From: Trichomonas vaginalis G3
Taxonomy: Eukaryota; Parabasalia; Trichomonadida; Trichomonadidae
Direction: 5' to 3'
NCBI RefSeq assembly: GCF_026262505.1
Contig: NC_067208.1
Span: 9,929,962-9,993,961 of the forward strand
Length of the DNA stretch: 64,000 nt
Below are positions 9,654 through 21,085 of the stretch, piece after piece; position 1 is the first letter of the stretch, and each line of letters opens with the position of its first letter. The position numbers were made by a program, and so were the translations under genes. The notes below the pieces were generated by a model, which saw only the letters and a program-made list of their open reading frames with translations, was not told the origin of the DNA and did no database searches.

Positions 9654-12600
9654 TTAAGGATTCTGCTCTTCAAATTCATCAGAAAATGGATCATTGTCAT
9701 GAGTTATTTCTGTTGAATTAAATAACGGATTATCATGTGTTGCAACTTCGTCTGGGTTAACTGATGCTGTTGTTGTGCTACTAATGATTTGTGTCTCTTT
9801 TTCTTGGAAGTCTTGATCACTTGCAGATTCATTATTTTGATTACCCTTTCCTCTGATGAGCAAAAGGACTGCAATAATAACCAAAACAATGAAAACAATG
9901 ACAACAATTGCGATACCAGCATAAAGTCCTGCAAATTTTGCTCTTGTCTTCTTTGAGTTTGATGAATTAGAATTATCAGAGGTTGAATTGCCTCCTGATG
10001 GATCTGTGCTATCGCCGCCATTATTGTCAGCCTTCTTCGAGACAGTGAATGCTATTGAAACTATTGCAGATTTTTCATTGTCTTTATCACGGCAATGAAG
10101 ATGAAGAGTATGATCACCTAACTCAATATCATATGGAAGAGTAATTGACTCTGCAAATGACATTTCAGTTGAATCAGATAATAACGTTAATAGAAGCTGG
10201 TCGGATCTTTGATCAATCTTATAGAAGATACGGATTTCGTCATCCATATCAGAATCAAATACCTTTCCTTTAACGTTCAATTTGTCTCCTGGTTTAATGA
10301 CATCATTTTCAATCTGGAATGAACGAATTCGTGGTGGATTATGGATTTCAAATTCCATACTTTGGAGATTAGTTCTCTGTCCATTAGAATCTTCCGCCAA
10401 AACACTGAATTGATATTTTCCGTACTTATAATTATATGTAATAGTAACAAATGTCGTAAATGCCTGAGGATCACTTTCAACAGTAATCTTCGTGGTTTCA
10501 TTTAATTGTTCCTGGTCAATAAAGTACAATAATGTTACATCTGTATGAGAGTTCAAAGAACCTACAACAATGATTTTATCTCCATCTTTATAAACCTTCT
10601 TCTCTGGTTTACTTAACTTCATTGATGGTTTATATGTTACCTGGAGGGTTGCACCATATTGTGGAGATGAAACAACAAGATTATTCCTGTATTCAACATC
10701 TTTGCTAGATGAAATCCAGAATTTAATATTCTTTGAACCAATAGTTTCATTTGATTCAATATGAATTCCACTTTTGGCGATTTGGTTAAGAGTTCCATTG
10801 GATATGAAACTTGTGAAAGGTTTCTCAACTTTTCTATTGTCAATTTGCATGAATCCGTAAAGAACTTTGCCTTTGTCAACATCATCATATAAAATCTCAA
10901 CGCTGATATCTTCTGATTGGAGACCAAACTTTGGATTGAATTCAACTTTATTTATTTTTGGTCTATTCTGAACCATGAAAACATAGAATGGTCCAGGTGT
11001 CTTATATCCAAAGTTATCAACAGCATATGGAATAATATAATGCTCGTCAGTTATATCAGCATCTTCTGGGATTCTAAATGAAATCTTGCCACTTGCCTTT
11101 CCATTCTTGAGAGTGATTTTCTGAGATGAGTGCACACGTGAAAATGAATTATAGTATACATCAATGCTGACTTCTTGATCATCTGAAACTTTGTATGCAA
11201 AATCAATTGTTGAATTTGGCAAGAAGTATTCCTCGTTTGTCAAGTATGTAACTTCAAATGTTGGATAAACCGTAATATATAATGGAATTGGATATTCCTT
11301 TGAAACTACATTCTTATCTTTATTATTTTTATTATATGAACTTGATGCCCAGACATAAAGAGTAACATCTTCTGGAAGATAATTTAACATACTGAAATAT
11401 TGATCACTTCCTCCATCTGATGTCTTATAATTATTACTTAAAATAAATGTGTCACCATCATTATTAATGCGGCCATAAATGATTATTGGTTTACCTTCAT
11501 CAGGATCATTAACATGAGCATATCCGAAGAAATATCCATCTTCTGGAATAACTGTATTGTAATTGGTTACAGATGTTATTGTAGGTTTGTTCCTAATTTG
11601 AATGAAGATATCAACACCTTCTTCTGATTCATAATTATTTTTGTCTATTGCTCTAGCGACAAGATTATAACTTCCATATTTCATTGTTTGCGGAAGTTCC
11701 CAAATAGTATTTGCTATTGTGCCAGATTCAAATGGACCAATTCTTCCAACACTTGTTGCACCATCCCAAAATTCAATATATGCAAGCAAATCGCATTTAA
11801 GTGTTCCAGAAAATTTTATCCTTTCTTCACTTGAATAAACCGTTTCACTGAGCTCATATAGAGTAAGTGTTGGAGAGAAAGTAATTGTGAGTGGAATTGA
11901 TTTAACAGGTGAATCAGAATTTTTATACTTTTCTTCTCTTAAAATATTCCTGCTTGTTACGTAAAACTGGAACGATTTAAGGGCAGGTTTAAGATCAAAT
12001 GGAATAAATGTTATTTGATAAGATGTTTGATCATTTCCGTTTGATTTGGCTCCACTCCACATTGTATATGTTTTTTCATCAACAACATAGTAGAACATTA
12101 AATATTTTCCTTTATCAACATCAGAGTAGTCTATTGTAACCGTTGCAAGTTCATTCAGTAAATAAACATTCTTATCAAATTTAACAGATTTGATCTTTGG
12201 CTGATTAACAATTTGTATGTATTTGTAATCAAAAACAGAACTTCCATGTTCATCCATGATCTCAACCATCAATACATGATAATTTGCATACATAGTGGAA
12301 AAGTTCACCCTATAATTGATCATTAGATTTTCAAATGAAGAATCGATTTTCTTATTATAGCTTTCATATGTCTTGGATGCAAGATAAACACCATCCAATG
12401 TTACAGTAATATTACCTTTGGTTTCATCTGTAACGGAATATGTTAATGGAATTATATCATGATGTCCGAAAATTTCTTCAAATGGGAAGTTAATATCTAC
12501 TATTGGTTTTGTAATATAAATATCTTCATCTCTAACTTCTGATTTCGAATTTTTCTCTGGAGGATCATGGTAATCTTCAATATTTTGAACCCATGCATAA

Positions 12601-15600
12601 AATACTATATGTTCCTGGATAATCATATGTAAATTCTTTGTTAATAGTTCCTGAATGCTCATAAGAAATTGTTTCCTGATGAAGGATACCATATTTGCTA
12701 AGATCCATAAGATATATACTTCCTTTAAGATCAGCTGTAACATTAAATTGGATTTTAACTGGTTCTCCTGGTGAATAAATGTATCCATCAGGGAAATTGA
12801 TAGTAAAATCAGGATCATTTGCCCAAAATAGATATAAAGTCACTGTTTCGGAATTCATGTTTCTATCTACTGTATCTTCAGGTTTAGAAGTATTAGAATC
12901 AGAAGCCCAGAATGTAATTGATCGATTTCCAGAACCTTGTGCAACAAGATTAGCCAATTCGAATGAAAACTCTTGTGAATTGCCATTGGAAGTAATATTT
13001 CCAATTGGAATTGGTGATTGATCTGCAATCCGTTGCATTATATAAATAACTTTGTCTTTATCATAATCTGTTACCCATCCGGTTATGCTTACAGGTTCGT
13101 CATTATCAATTTTCGTCCTATTTAATTTCAAATCTTTTAGAATTGGTCTGCTCTTATAAGTAAATGTGCAATTCTTCATCCATACTGGTGTTGCCTCAAA
13201 TCCAAATTCATCAATTGGATAATAGTCTATTTTGTGTTCAGTTCTTGAAAGATCATTTGGAAGTAGGCATGATGTATTAATTCTGTCGATGGTTAGCCCA
13301 TTTTCCACGATTGTTGCATTATAAGGAATCTGTTTTACAAGTTTTCCATCTAAATAAACAACAACTTTTCCATTTGTTTCATCACGAATTTCCATATCAA
13401 GTGGATATGAGTCATTAACTCCAAAACTACTCTTTGGACAAACAGAAACAATTTGAGGCGATTTAGAAATACTTATTGGTATTACTGCCTTTTCGGACTC
13501 TCCATTATGTTTGTCGCGTACAATATCATTATCATCTTCAACCCAAATGATAAGACTTAAATTAGATGCAGTTTTCCTCACAGTATAATCAAATTTGAAA
13601 CGTTTTTTACCGCCATCAGATTGAGTGTTTCCATATGGCTTTAGATTGCGTTCAATGTCATTTTCACCTTCCTTAACTCTAAAAACGATTGTTTTACCAA
13701 CATCATAGTCTGTGAAGAATCCTTCCATGGTAATTTTTCTTGATTCTGGCGAATCGGCTCTAATAAGTGTTGATGACAATTTTATTTCATTAATAATTGG
13801 TTTGTTTCTTATTTGGAATGTGGTATTCCTAATATCTGATTTTAGACCAAAATGATCAACAACATAAACTGATAGCGTATACTCACCGTTATTGGTTAAG
13901 AATGTGCACCATACGGGGAAATGTAGCTTAACATTATATGTTATATTTCCAGAACCTTCAGAAATTCTATATGTCTTTGATAAGCCTGTGTAATTAATAT
14001 CTTCACGATCATTAATTAAATATTTTATATCCCCGTTATCATCATCAAGAATTGTTAAATTAAAATCTAGTGTTTCGTTATTTCCATAGCTCTCACCATC
14101 TTGTGGATAATAAACAATAATTTTTGGACGATCTGTGCTCGTTATATCCATTGAGAATTTATTGAATATTGAAAGATTCAAAACTTCTAAATTCTCTGGA
14201 ATTGATTTTTCACTTGTCAAATAAAAAGTTATTGTTCCATTGCTTGTACCTGGATATTCAAATTCAATCTCCTTATATTGTGTACCATTTCCCAATGATT
14301 GAATTGTTTTAACCTTTTTTGATTGCTTGTTGTAATTATAAAACAGTATCAGTTCTTTTGTTGAATCGTTGTCTTCAAAATTCAATTTCAGAGTAACTGG
14401 TTTTCTTGGACTGGAGACTTTTGGCATCTCAATCAAATTTATTTTTGGCCTGCTCAATATTGAGAATGAAGATTTGAATGAATTTGATTTGATACCATGA
14501 CTATCAAATACATAAATTTCATATGGATAAGGATTTTCTCTGTAAGATAAATCCTTTAATGAATATCTAATTGTTGTGTTTTGTCCTGATAAACTAGCTT
14601 GATATTTAGTGTTTAAGACTTCTTTGTTATCGATTTTTAATGAAATATTTCCTTGATTTTCATCTGAAATTTCAACATTAAACACCAAATAATCAGAGCT
14701 TGTGAATTCGTCTCTTTTGCTCAAAGGATATACCTTTATTTTTGGTTTTGCCGAAATAGTTATTTGAATATTATCAGTGAAAAGTAACACTCCATCTACG
14801 TAGGCATTAAAGATGCAGTTGTATTTATTTTCAGGAAGATCTGGTATATCCACCTTAAAATCACAATTTTGTTCAACACCGTTTGGATGAATTTCAGATG
14901 AATTAAATGTCTTATCGAGTATTTTGAGACTAAATTTAATTGTCTGTTGAACATCAGTTTCACTAAATTTAACTCAAAATATTGCTGATTCCTTTGGTGA
15001 TAATACATTATTATCAAATCCATACTGAAGAATTTACGTGGCAAAATCCATCGTGAAGTTAATATCAATTGAATCGGATGGTAGACCCATTGAATTTATT
15101 GCACGTAATCTCAAACAGTATTTTCCAGATCTCAAATCCTTTAATTCATATTTGAATGCATCTGTGACAGTTTTGGATGTTTTATTGCTGGTTTGATATT
15201 CAGTTAATGTTTGTTTCCGCAAAATATTATATTGGTCATATAATTCGGCTGAAATATTAATTCCTATTGATGATGTCGCCGTAAATTTTGCATTAATTAC
15301 ATCTGATTGATTCAAAAATGTTTTTTCAAAAGCGGGCATTGTGACAGTTAATGTTGGTTTAGTAGATCGTGTAACAGTGATGATTATTTCATTAGATTTT
15401 GCTTTCGTTTGATCGTCTTGGAAATATAACTTATATTTGGTTTCACCCTCATTATTACTTTGTGCTATATCTATTCCATAATGATCCATTGTAACTTTGG
15501 CTTGAAAACGTGCTTGTTTAACTACTGAATTTGTTGATAAATCAGTACAAACAATTTGATAATATTTATCAACAGTAAGGAGCCTCATCCAAGGATGAAG

Positions 15601-16374
15601 TCTTGCTGTTTTTCCAAGCTCAACAGGGACACGGAATTCTTCTGCAATCATGTCAAGTGGATTTTCCATTACAAAATACATATGAACTCCATAAACAACG
15701 GTCTGATTTGGTCCAATCGTCTGCTCATTCCATGAGTATGATGTAACTAGATCATCTGATCCTTGGGGCTTTTTTGATTCTGGTATTGTTCCCTTTGGAA
15801 AATTCAAGAACCATTTATTTGATTTGTTACTAATTTCGCTGTATCTTCCATACCAAAAATTATCTGGTTTCTTGAAATCGACATCAATAAATGGATAATG
15901 ATCAATAACAAGTCTTTGCCATGATGGTTCTACAGATGAAGTAACTGCATAAGCAAAGTATCCTTGAGCATCACCATTTCTGGTTTTTGACCATTGAGGT
16001 TCTATTGTATTTTCCTCACCTTTGTCTGATTTAAAAGCAATGTCTGTGTATGTTCCTAACTTGAATTTAACTGCTTTATTATTTGTATTTGTAATTATAA
16101 ATTTAATATTTGCATCATTCGGGGTTATTTCTTTGGATTTGACATCAAGAATGAGTCCACCATATGGTCCAGGACTTAATGTCTTTGGTTCGAACTCCTC
16201 TCCATCTACAATTAATTTAGTGGAAGTGCCTTGATCAAAAAATGAGAAATCAATTAATTTGTCTTGATACTTATAGATAACATCAAAATGGTTTGGTTTA
16301 GTGCCGTACTTAGGATTTGGCATACCAACTGTTATTTCTGATCTAACAGCCCTAAATAATAAGCACGCGAACAT
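9654..16374 (-). pseudogene. Giant Ig-like-repeat surface membrane protein, three lesions
   Basis: One gene of about 2240 codons. It starts at ATG 16374 with a short hydrophobic leader (MFACLLFRAVRS) and an N-terminal domain of about 250 residues. Then come many Ig/cadherin-like beta-sandwich repeats of about 90-100 residues marked by 'NRPKIxxVxF' and 'DxDKGKxLxFY' (for example PKIKSVKFDKN, YSDVDKGKYLMFYY, YDDVDKGKVLYGF). It ends in one transmembrane helix (AGIAIVVIVFIVLVIIAVLL) and an acidic cytoplasmic tail with DNPLF and NDPFSDEFEEQ, a tail type seen on trichomonad surface proteins. Two in-frame stops (TAA at 15034-15036, TGA at 14974-14976) interrupt otherwise sensible sequence, and one frameshift lies near 12605 in tagtatttta. 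No intron fits. It is either a very young pseudogene, a nonsense variant or assembly error. Function is unknown; surface adhesion is inferred. Confidence 0.75.
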
Positions 16375-16825
16375 TATTACCCAATAATATTTATGATTTT
16401 AGATTTGAGAGCTTCATTGAAAATAATTCAATTCATATTTTTTATGATTTTATAAAGTTTAATAATTTAAATAAATATCATAAGAAGATAAATATTTTTA
16501 TGATTTGCAAGATAAATTTTGAATGAGATTTTTTTGTCATTGACCTTTCAACTCAGAAAATATAACCTTGACAGAATTTCAAAAAAATGAAAATCATTTA
16601 CTAATTGTTATTATTAAAATATTAGATAAAAATTCGAATTCCTTAATACATTCAAATAGGGAGAAATTGACTAAATTACTCTCAAAAATTTATATATTTC
16701 AATTCATTAAAATCATTAATTATTTTTTATGAAACGCCTTATTTAGTTCTTTGTTATCATGATCCATTTATTAAATTAATTTTATTTTATTAGATTTTTC
16801 CTCTCAATTTTTATCTTCTATTACA
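16375..16825. other. Upstream region of the giant surface gene, no gene
   Basis: A/T-rich with no open frame of note. It would contain the promoter of the minus-strand surface-protein gene. Confidence 0.4.
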
Positions 16826-17025
16826 CCAGATTATCGGCAAACCCAAATTTTAGCTAAAAGTGACAGGAAAAAAAACGTTTAGTATTAAAAAAAAAGACCG
16901 ATGAGAGCTTCGTTCGAAATATAGAGGGAACTGAGAATGCGCAACCATTCTCAGGGAATATTGGATGCTATTCCCGTTCCCTCTGTATGGAAAATTGAGG
17001 TTTTCAAAGGGAGTTAAAATAATAT

Positions 17026-17379
17026 CAAATTTATACTAATTTACTTCAAAATACAAAAGTATTTGACAGCTAAAATTAGTTACTTTAGCAAGCCTATCAA
17101 TACCCTTTTACGATTATTGCTACTTTTTCGAAATAAAAGTAAAAACAAATTTATACTAATTTACTTCAAAATACAAAAGTATTTGACAGCTAAAATTAGT
17201 TACTTTAGCAAGCCTATCAATACCCTTTTACGATTATTGCTACTTTTTCGAAATAAAAGTAAAAACAAATTTATACTAATTTACTTCAAAATACAAAAGT
17301 ATTTGACAGCTAAAATTAGTTACTTTAGCAAGCCTATCAATACCCTTTTACGATTATTGCTACTTTTTCGAAATAAAAT
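17026..17379. repeat. Tandem repeat, 120-bp period, 2.9 copies
   Basis: Near-identical 120-bp units (ttacttcaaaatacaaaagt recurs at 17041, 17161 and 17281). Because 120 is a multiple of three, a 128-codon frame (17063-17449) crosses it with a 40-residue repeat. I regard this as a by-product of the repeat, not a gene. It lies inside the Mutator-like element. Confidence 0.9.
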
Positions 17380-17479
17380 AAATTTATTATCAAAAACCTT
17401 TTTTTTCTTAGTAAAAATAAACGAAATTTTTTACCTTATGAACTTTTGATGGAAATATGCAAATTTAAAATAATAAAGA

Positions 17480-17604
17480 AAGCCGCGAGCGAAGCGATCG
17501 GCTTAGTTCGAAGATTTTGATTCAAATCTTTGCTGATCTGTAATTCGCGGAAGCCGCGAGCGAATCGAGCGGCTTAGGTCTAAGATTTTGATTCAAATCT
17601 TTGC
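17480..17604. repeat. Two GC-rich hairpin units 71 bp apart
   Basis: Units at 17480-17533 and 17551-17604. Each has aagccg-cgagcgaagcgat-cggctt followed by aagattttgattcaaatctt, so each makes two hairpins. GC content is strikingly higher than the surroundings. Part of the Mutator-like element cargo. Confidence 0.75.
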
Positions 17605-17747
17605 TTATATTCCTTAAATTCTTTATGAAACTCGCAACAGTTCCATAAAAAATTTTAAATTCTAAACTGTCGAAATTACCGATCGGTAATCACACCCTTC
17701 ACGGGTGTGTCACTTTTAGCTAAAATTACCCCTACTCCCAGATTATC

Positions 17748-18183
17748 ATTTATATTCATATTATCTAATGCATTTACCTTTAAATAATCAATATTAATAA
17801 TCAGGTTTATGATTCTGGAAAATGAATTCCAAATTCTAAGTTGTTTTCATTAAATGATTAGATCAACAATGAAATTGAAATACATTTGTTTCTCTGTTGC
17901 ATTGATTTATTCATGTATATGCTTAGAAATCATTAATTACAAAAAAATTCTGTCGATCAATCGATTCACTTGCTTGATTTTCATATGATGGATTTATCTC
18001 AACAAAATATAGAATTTTTTGAACTCATAACTAACTACTCTTATTGATAATTTTAAATATTTGAAACATATCATTAATAGGCTCTTATTTATAAAAAAAA
18101 ACGCCACATATTTTGTGTACTGAGACTCTATTTAAAGAATAAAATTCAATTATAAAAAAAAATATCAAAATTATGAAGATAAT
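17748..18183. other. Intergenic, nothing recognised
   Basis: A/T-rich spacer between the right target duplication of the Mutator-like element and the 3' end of the GlcG-type gene. Confidence 0.4.
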
Positions 18184-18630
18184 TCATTCAGATTTATTCG
18201 AATTCTGATCAATAACTGCAATAAGTCCTGCTTTTGCAACATCAGAATCAAGAGAGAGATGAGCACCTCCAACTCCGATTCCTCCAATAACTTCATCCTT
18301 ATATATTATGGGAATACCGCCAGGAAGTACTAAAATATTAGGATCAAGATCTTTCAGTTCTTGTGGAATTGTTCCTTGTTTAATTCCATTAAAAATTTCT
18401 TCCGTAGTTCTTTTCTGCGAACAAGCTGTATACGCTTTTTTAAAACTAGCGTTTACAGTGTGAACCCCAGCTTGATGATGCCTAGCAACGCATAAAATTT
18501 GACAAGATCTATCAACAATGGTAATACAAACCTTATAACCCTTTAAATTAGCATATTCCATTGCAGCTGATCCTATCTTTTGCGCGGCTTGAAATGTCAA
18601 TATGTTGCTACTTTCAAAATCATTTTGCAT
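18184..18630 (-). CDS. GlcG/HbpS family (haem-degrading domain) protein
   Basis: 148 residues, the normal length for single-domain GlcG/HbpS proteins (PF03928, formerly DUF336). Recognisable features: an N-terminal helix (LTFQAAQKIGSAAMEYA), a strand VCITIVDRSCQILCVARHH, then NASFKKAYTACSQKRTTEE, the LPGGIPIIYKDEVIGGIGVGGA hairpin typical of the family, and a C-terminal helix with DVAKAGL. Bacterial members bind haem or small acids, or act as accessory proteins; the eukaryotic role is not established. No signal peptide, so cytosolic. The family is mainly bacterial, so lateral acquisition is likely. It is transcribed divergently from the Rab-like gene at 19443. Confidence 0.85.
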   Translation of the reverse strand: MQNDFESSNILTFQAAQKIGSAAMEYANLKGYKVCITIVDRSCQILCVARHHQAGVHTVNASFKKAYTACSQKRTTEEIFNGIKQGTIPQELKDLDPNILVLPGGIPIIYKDEVIGGIGVGGAHLSLDSDVAKAGLIAVIDQNSNKSE

Positions 18631-19442
18631 TCTTCAAAAATAACTTTAAAAAGTTAGATAAATGATTAAAATATTTTCTCCATAAAAAATAAATACTTTT
18701 TATTGATATATTTATTGCTCAAACTCAAATAAATTTTTCATGATTAAAAGAATAAGTTCAAGAAGTAACATTTCAAATAACACTGATGTAAGTTATTGAA
18801 AATTCAACGAAAAAAGTTCAGTTACAAAAAAATTGAAGCAATTTCAAATAAATATGCTTAAAAATAAAGAGTAAGATTACATTATCTAAAACACTTCAAT
18901 AAGTCGAGTAATGGACCCAATTTTCATTCGATTTAACGTTTTATCTCCAATTAGTCAATCTTTTTCTTGTTTGGTTGTGATTGACTATATTCGTTCTATG
19001 ACGTATTCATTTAAACGTCATTATTTCAATTTGAGTCATTGACTGTTAAGCCTTGGAGTGATATAGAAATGATTTGGAAAACTCGAAGATTATGAACGAT
19101 CAACAATTTTATATTGGAAATTTTTTTAAATAATTGCAATAAAAATAAAATTTACTACCAATCATTTGTTGATTGAAAATGCCAAGAATCTTCACAAAAG
19201 TATTATTTATCGTTTTATCAATTTAAAATAATTATTCTTAATATAAGTAAATGATGTTCAATGAAAAAATTAAACCCGTAATAAAATGGCCATTATTGTA
19301 TTCAAATATTGTGAAAATCAATGAGTGATAACAAATTTTGAAAGTGAAAATCAATCAGTGAAAATAATAAACCAAAAACCATGTCCTATTTATGATTTTC
19401 TTATCCGATTATCTAAAATCAATGTAAAAAACTGTCATTTTA
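18631..19442. other. Divergent promoter region
   Basis: 811 bp between the starts of the minus-strand GlcG-type gene and the plus-strand Rab-like gene. A/T-rich and without coding frames. tcattt at 19435-19440, 3 bp before the Rab ATG, fits the trichomonad initiator consensus TCAYTW. Confidence 0.45.
19435..19440 (+). promoter_or_regulatory. Inr-like TCATTT before the Rab-like gene
   Basis: Matches the Trichomonas initiator (TCA+1YTW), which usually lies within about 20 bases of the start codon. The very short leader is typical of trichomonad mRNAs. A single short match, so support is positional. Confidence 0.4.
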
Positions 19443-20036
19443 ATGACCATCGAAAATGACGATTCTGCACTAAGCTGTAAAATTGTCATAATTGGAAACT
19501 CAGGTGTAGGTGAAACAAGTTTATCCAGCCGATGGATCAAAGGCGAGTATAATGAAGTTATTGAATCAACAATTGGCGCAAACCACATGTCTAAGCGTAT
19601 ATCTACTGATGGGCAGGACTTAAATATACTTATATGGGATACTGCTGGCCAAGAAAGATTTAAATCTCTGGCTCCTATGTATACTCGGAGTTCATCTGCA
19701 GTTGTGCTTGTAGTTTCAACGACAGACATGGATTCTTTCTTTGCTATTGACTACTGGATGGATGTAATTTCAGAATCAAATTCTGTAGTTCCTCCATTTA
19801 TTTTGGCAGTAAATAAAAATGATCTTAATCCTCCAAGTTCTGAGATGGAAGATTATATAGAATCCATGAAAAGCAGATTTGAAAGCATATTTTTCGTTTC
19901 TGCTGCCTCTGGAGAAGAAGTTGATAATTTATTCGTCAGTACTGCAAAATCTGCCTATAATTTTATTGTACAACATGCGAAAATACGTATTCCAACTAAT
20001 ATTGCGGCTTCAAACAAAACAAAGTCATGCTGCTGA
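19443..20036 (+). CDS. Rab-like small GTPase with P-loop Lys to Glu
   Basis: 197 residues. G1 reads GNSGVGETS (about residues 18-26) where GxxxxGK[ST] is expected, so the phosphate-binding lysine is glutamate (codon GAA at 19512-19514). The rest is conventional: effector-loop threonine in ESTIGANH, G3 WDTAGQERFKSL, G4 NKND, G5 VSAASG, and a C-terminal KSCC with two cysteines for geranylgeranylation. Rab proteins direct vesicle traffic on endomembranes. The lysine is essential for nucleotide binding in known Ras-superfamily enzymes, so this may be a non-switching member, or an A-to-G error or polymorphism (AAA versus GAA). The subfamily cannot be fixed by eye. It is followed after about 130 bp by a membrane-protein gene on the same strand. 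Confidence 0.85.
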   Translation: MTIENDDSALSCKIVIIGNSGVGETSLSSRWIKGEYNEVIESTIGANHMSKRISTDGQDLNILIWDTAGQERFKSLAPMYTRSSSAVVLVVSTTDMDSFFAIDYWMDVISESNSVVPPFILAVNKNDLNPPSSEMEDYIESMKSRFESIFFVSAASGEEVDNLFVSTAKSAYNFIVQHAKIRIPTNIAASNKTKSCC

Positions 20037-20167
20037 CATTGATTTTTTATTTTTATTGACTTTTTTTATGTTATTAAATATTATATTCGTGTTTGATTAT
20101 TTTTACGTTCTTTTTCATAACAAGGTTATCGGATTGAATTATTCTCAATTCATAAAAGTATTCAAAT

Positions 20168-21085
20168 TTGAATATGACAGTTCCTTTTATTGCAAAATTA
20201 TCAAAAATTGATAACCTGTGCAATTCATCAACAATACTATTCAAGTGTACAAACATCCAGCTCATTATCAAAACAATTGCTAAACTTTGCATATTATTTC
20301 CGATATTTTATTTCGGCATCAAGTACTTTGGAGAAGGTAATCTGAAGCTTCATCGAGAAGAAATTGCATTCTGCGCGAGTGTTGTTGCATATATCACTTT
20401 TGAATTTGCATTTGAAAATTTCCTTCCAATACAAGAACTGACCAGCCATGAAACACTATCATCAAGATTATACCAGCTTCCATTAAGCTTTTGGTTCATT
20501 TGTCAATGCGCATATCTCGCTAAAATTGCCAAAACATTAAAATTAATCGGAATTTCACTTAACAAAGGAGCTACATTTGCGATACAATTTCTTAAATATT
20601 CCTTTATTACCTTTATATTCGTTCAAATTGTTGTTCTATACGTTCCTATTAAAACAGATTCTAAATTTTTCAAGATTTTCTATCAGACAAACTTCCGATG
20701 GGATAGTGTAGTGTTCTACTTTCTTCATGCAATTATTCTTCTCACTTTGAACATATTTTTTGTATTTTCAGATAAAATGATGGTACTTTTCCATGATGCA
20801 AGGCGCTATCAATTAAATGCCACTATATTTGCATATGGAGCCAGTTTATTATTTGATATGATCGCATTTACTTTTGGACACACAAAATATTTTGCATTTA
20901 AACTTTCATACACAAAAAGAAACTCGTATTTATGGCTTGATATCATCCTTAAAATACTCTACTATGATGTACCCCCTGTTACCATGTTCCTCCTAATGCT
21001 GACGATTAATGAACCAAATACTGAACAAGAAAGTGAAAAGCAAGAAAGTGTTCTTCACGATCAGCTTGACATGGAAAAATTATGA
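20168..21085 (+). CDS. Multi-spanning membrane protein, unrecognised
   Basis: 305 residues with about seven hydrophobic segments (for example LIIKTIAKLCILFPIFYFGI, YSFITFIFVQIVVLYVPI, FYFLHAIILLTLNIFFVF, IFAYGASLLFDMIAFTFG, ILYYDVPPVTMFLLMLTI). The last hydrophobic stretch is followed by a polar, acidic tail (NEPNTEQESEKQES). The seven-helix look and short polar C-terminus are compatible with a receptor or transporter-like fold, but no family motif is recognisable. The start is the first ATG after an A/T-rich gap; a second ATG lies two codons on. Confidence 0.7.
   Translation: MNMTVPFIAKLSKIDNLCNSSTILFKCTNIQLIIKTIAKLCILFPIFYFGIKYFGEGNLKLHREEIAFCASVVAYITFEFAFENFLPIQELTSHETLSSRLYQLPLSFWFICQCAYLAKIAKTLKLIGISLNKGATFAIQFLKYSFITFIFVQIVVLYVPIKTDSKFFKIFYQTNFRWDSVVFYFLHAIILLTLNIFFVFSDKMMVLFHDARRYQLNATIFAYGASLLFDMIAFTFGHTKYFAFKLSYTKRNSYLWLDIILKILYYDVPPVTMFLLMLTINEPNTEQESEKQESVLHDQLDMEKL

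Larger units (their letters stand above)
16836..17737. mobile_element. Mutator-like non-autonomous element, about 900 bp
   Basis: A 10-bp target duplication ccagattatc stands at 16826-16835 and 17738-17747. The ends carry an inverted repeat whose perfect core is AATTTTAGCTAAAAGTGACA (16849-16868) and its complement (17708-17727), about 10 bp inside each terminus, and both termini begin with G. Target duplications of 9-11 bp are characteristic of Mutator-like (MULE) transposons, which are known in trichomonads. There is no transposase. The cargo is a 120-bp tandem array (17026-17379), a duplicated GC-rich hairpin unit (17480-17604) and a strong hairpin cacaccc-ttcac-gggtgtg (17691-17709). Confidence 0.8.

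Noticed and set aside
14796-15068. 90-codon minus-strand frame bridging the two parts of the giant surface gene
   Set aside because: The surface-protein sequence continues in its own frame through two stop codons; the other frame gives no family residues.
17063-17449. 128-codon frame with three identical 40-residue repeats
   Set aside because: It is created by the 120-bp tandem repeat, which is divisible by three, inside a Mutator-like element; no start context or family feature.
17480-17604. Possible tRNA or snRNA because of GC-rich stems
   Set aside because: No cloverleaf, no A/B box pair with correct spacing; the two copies are better explained as repeats inside the transposon.
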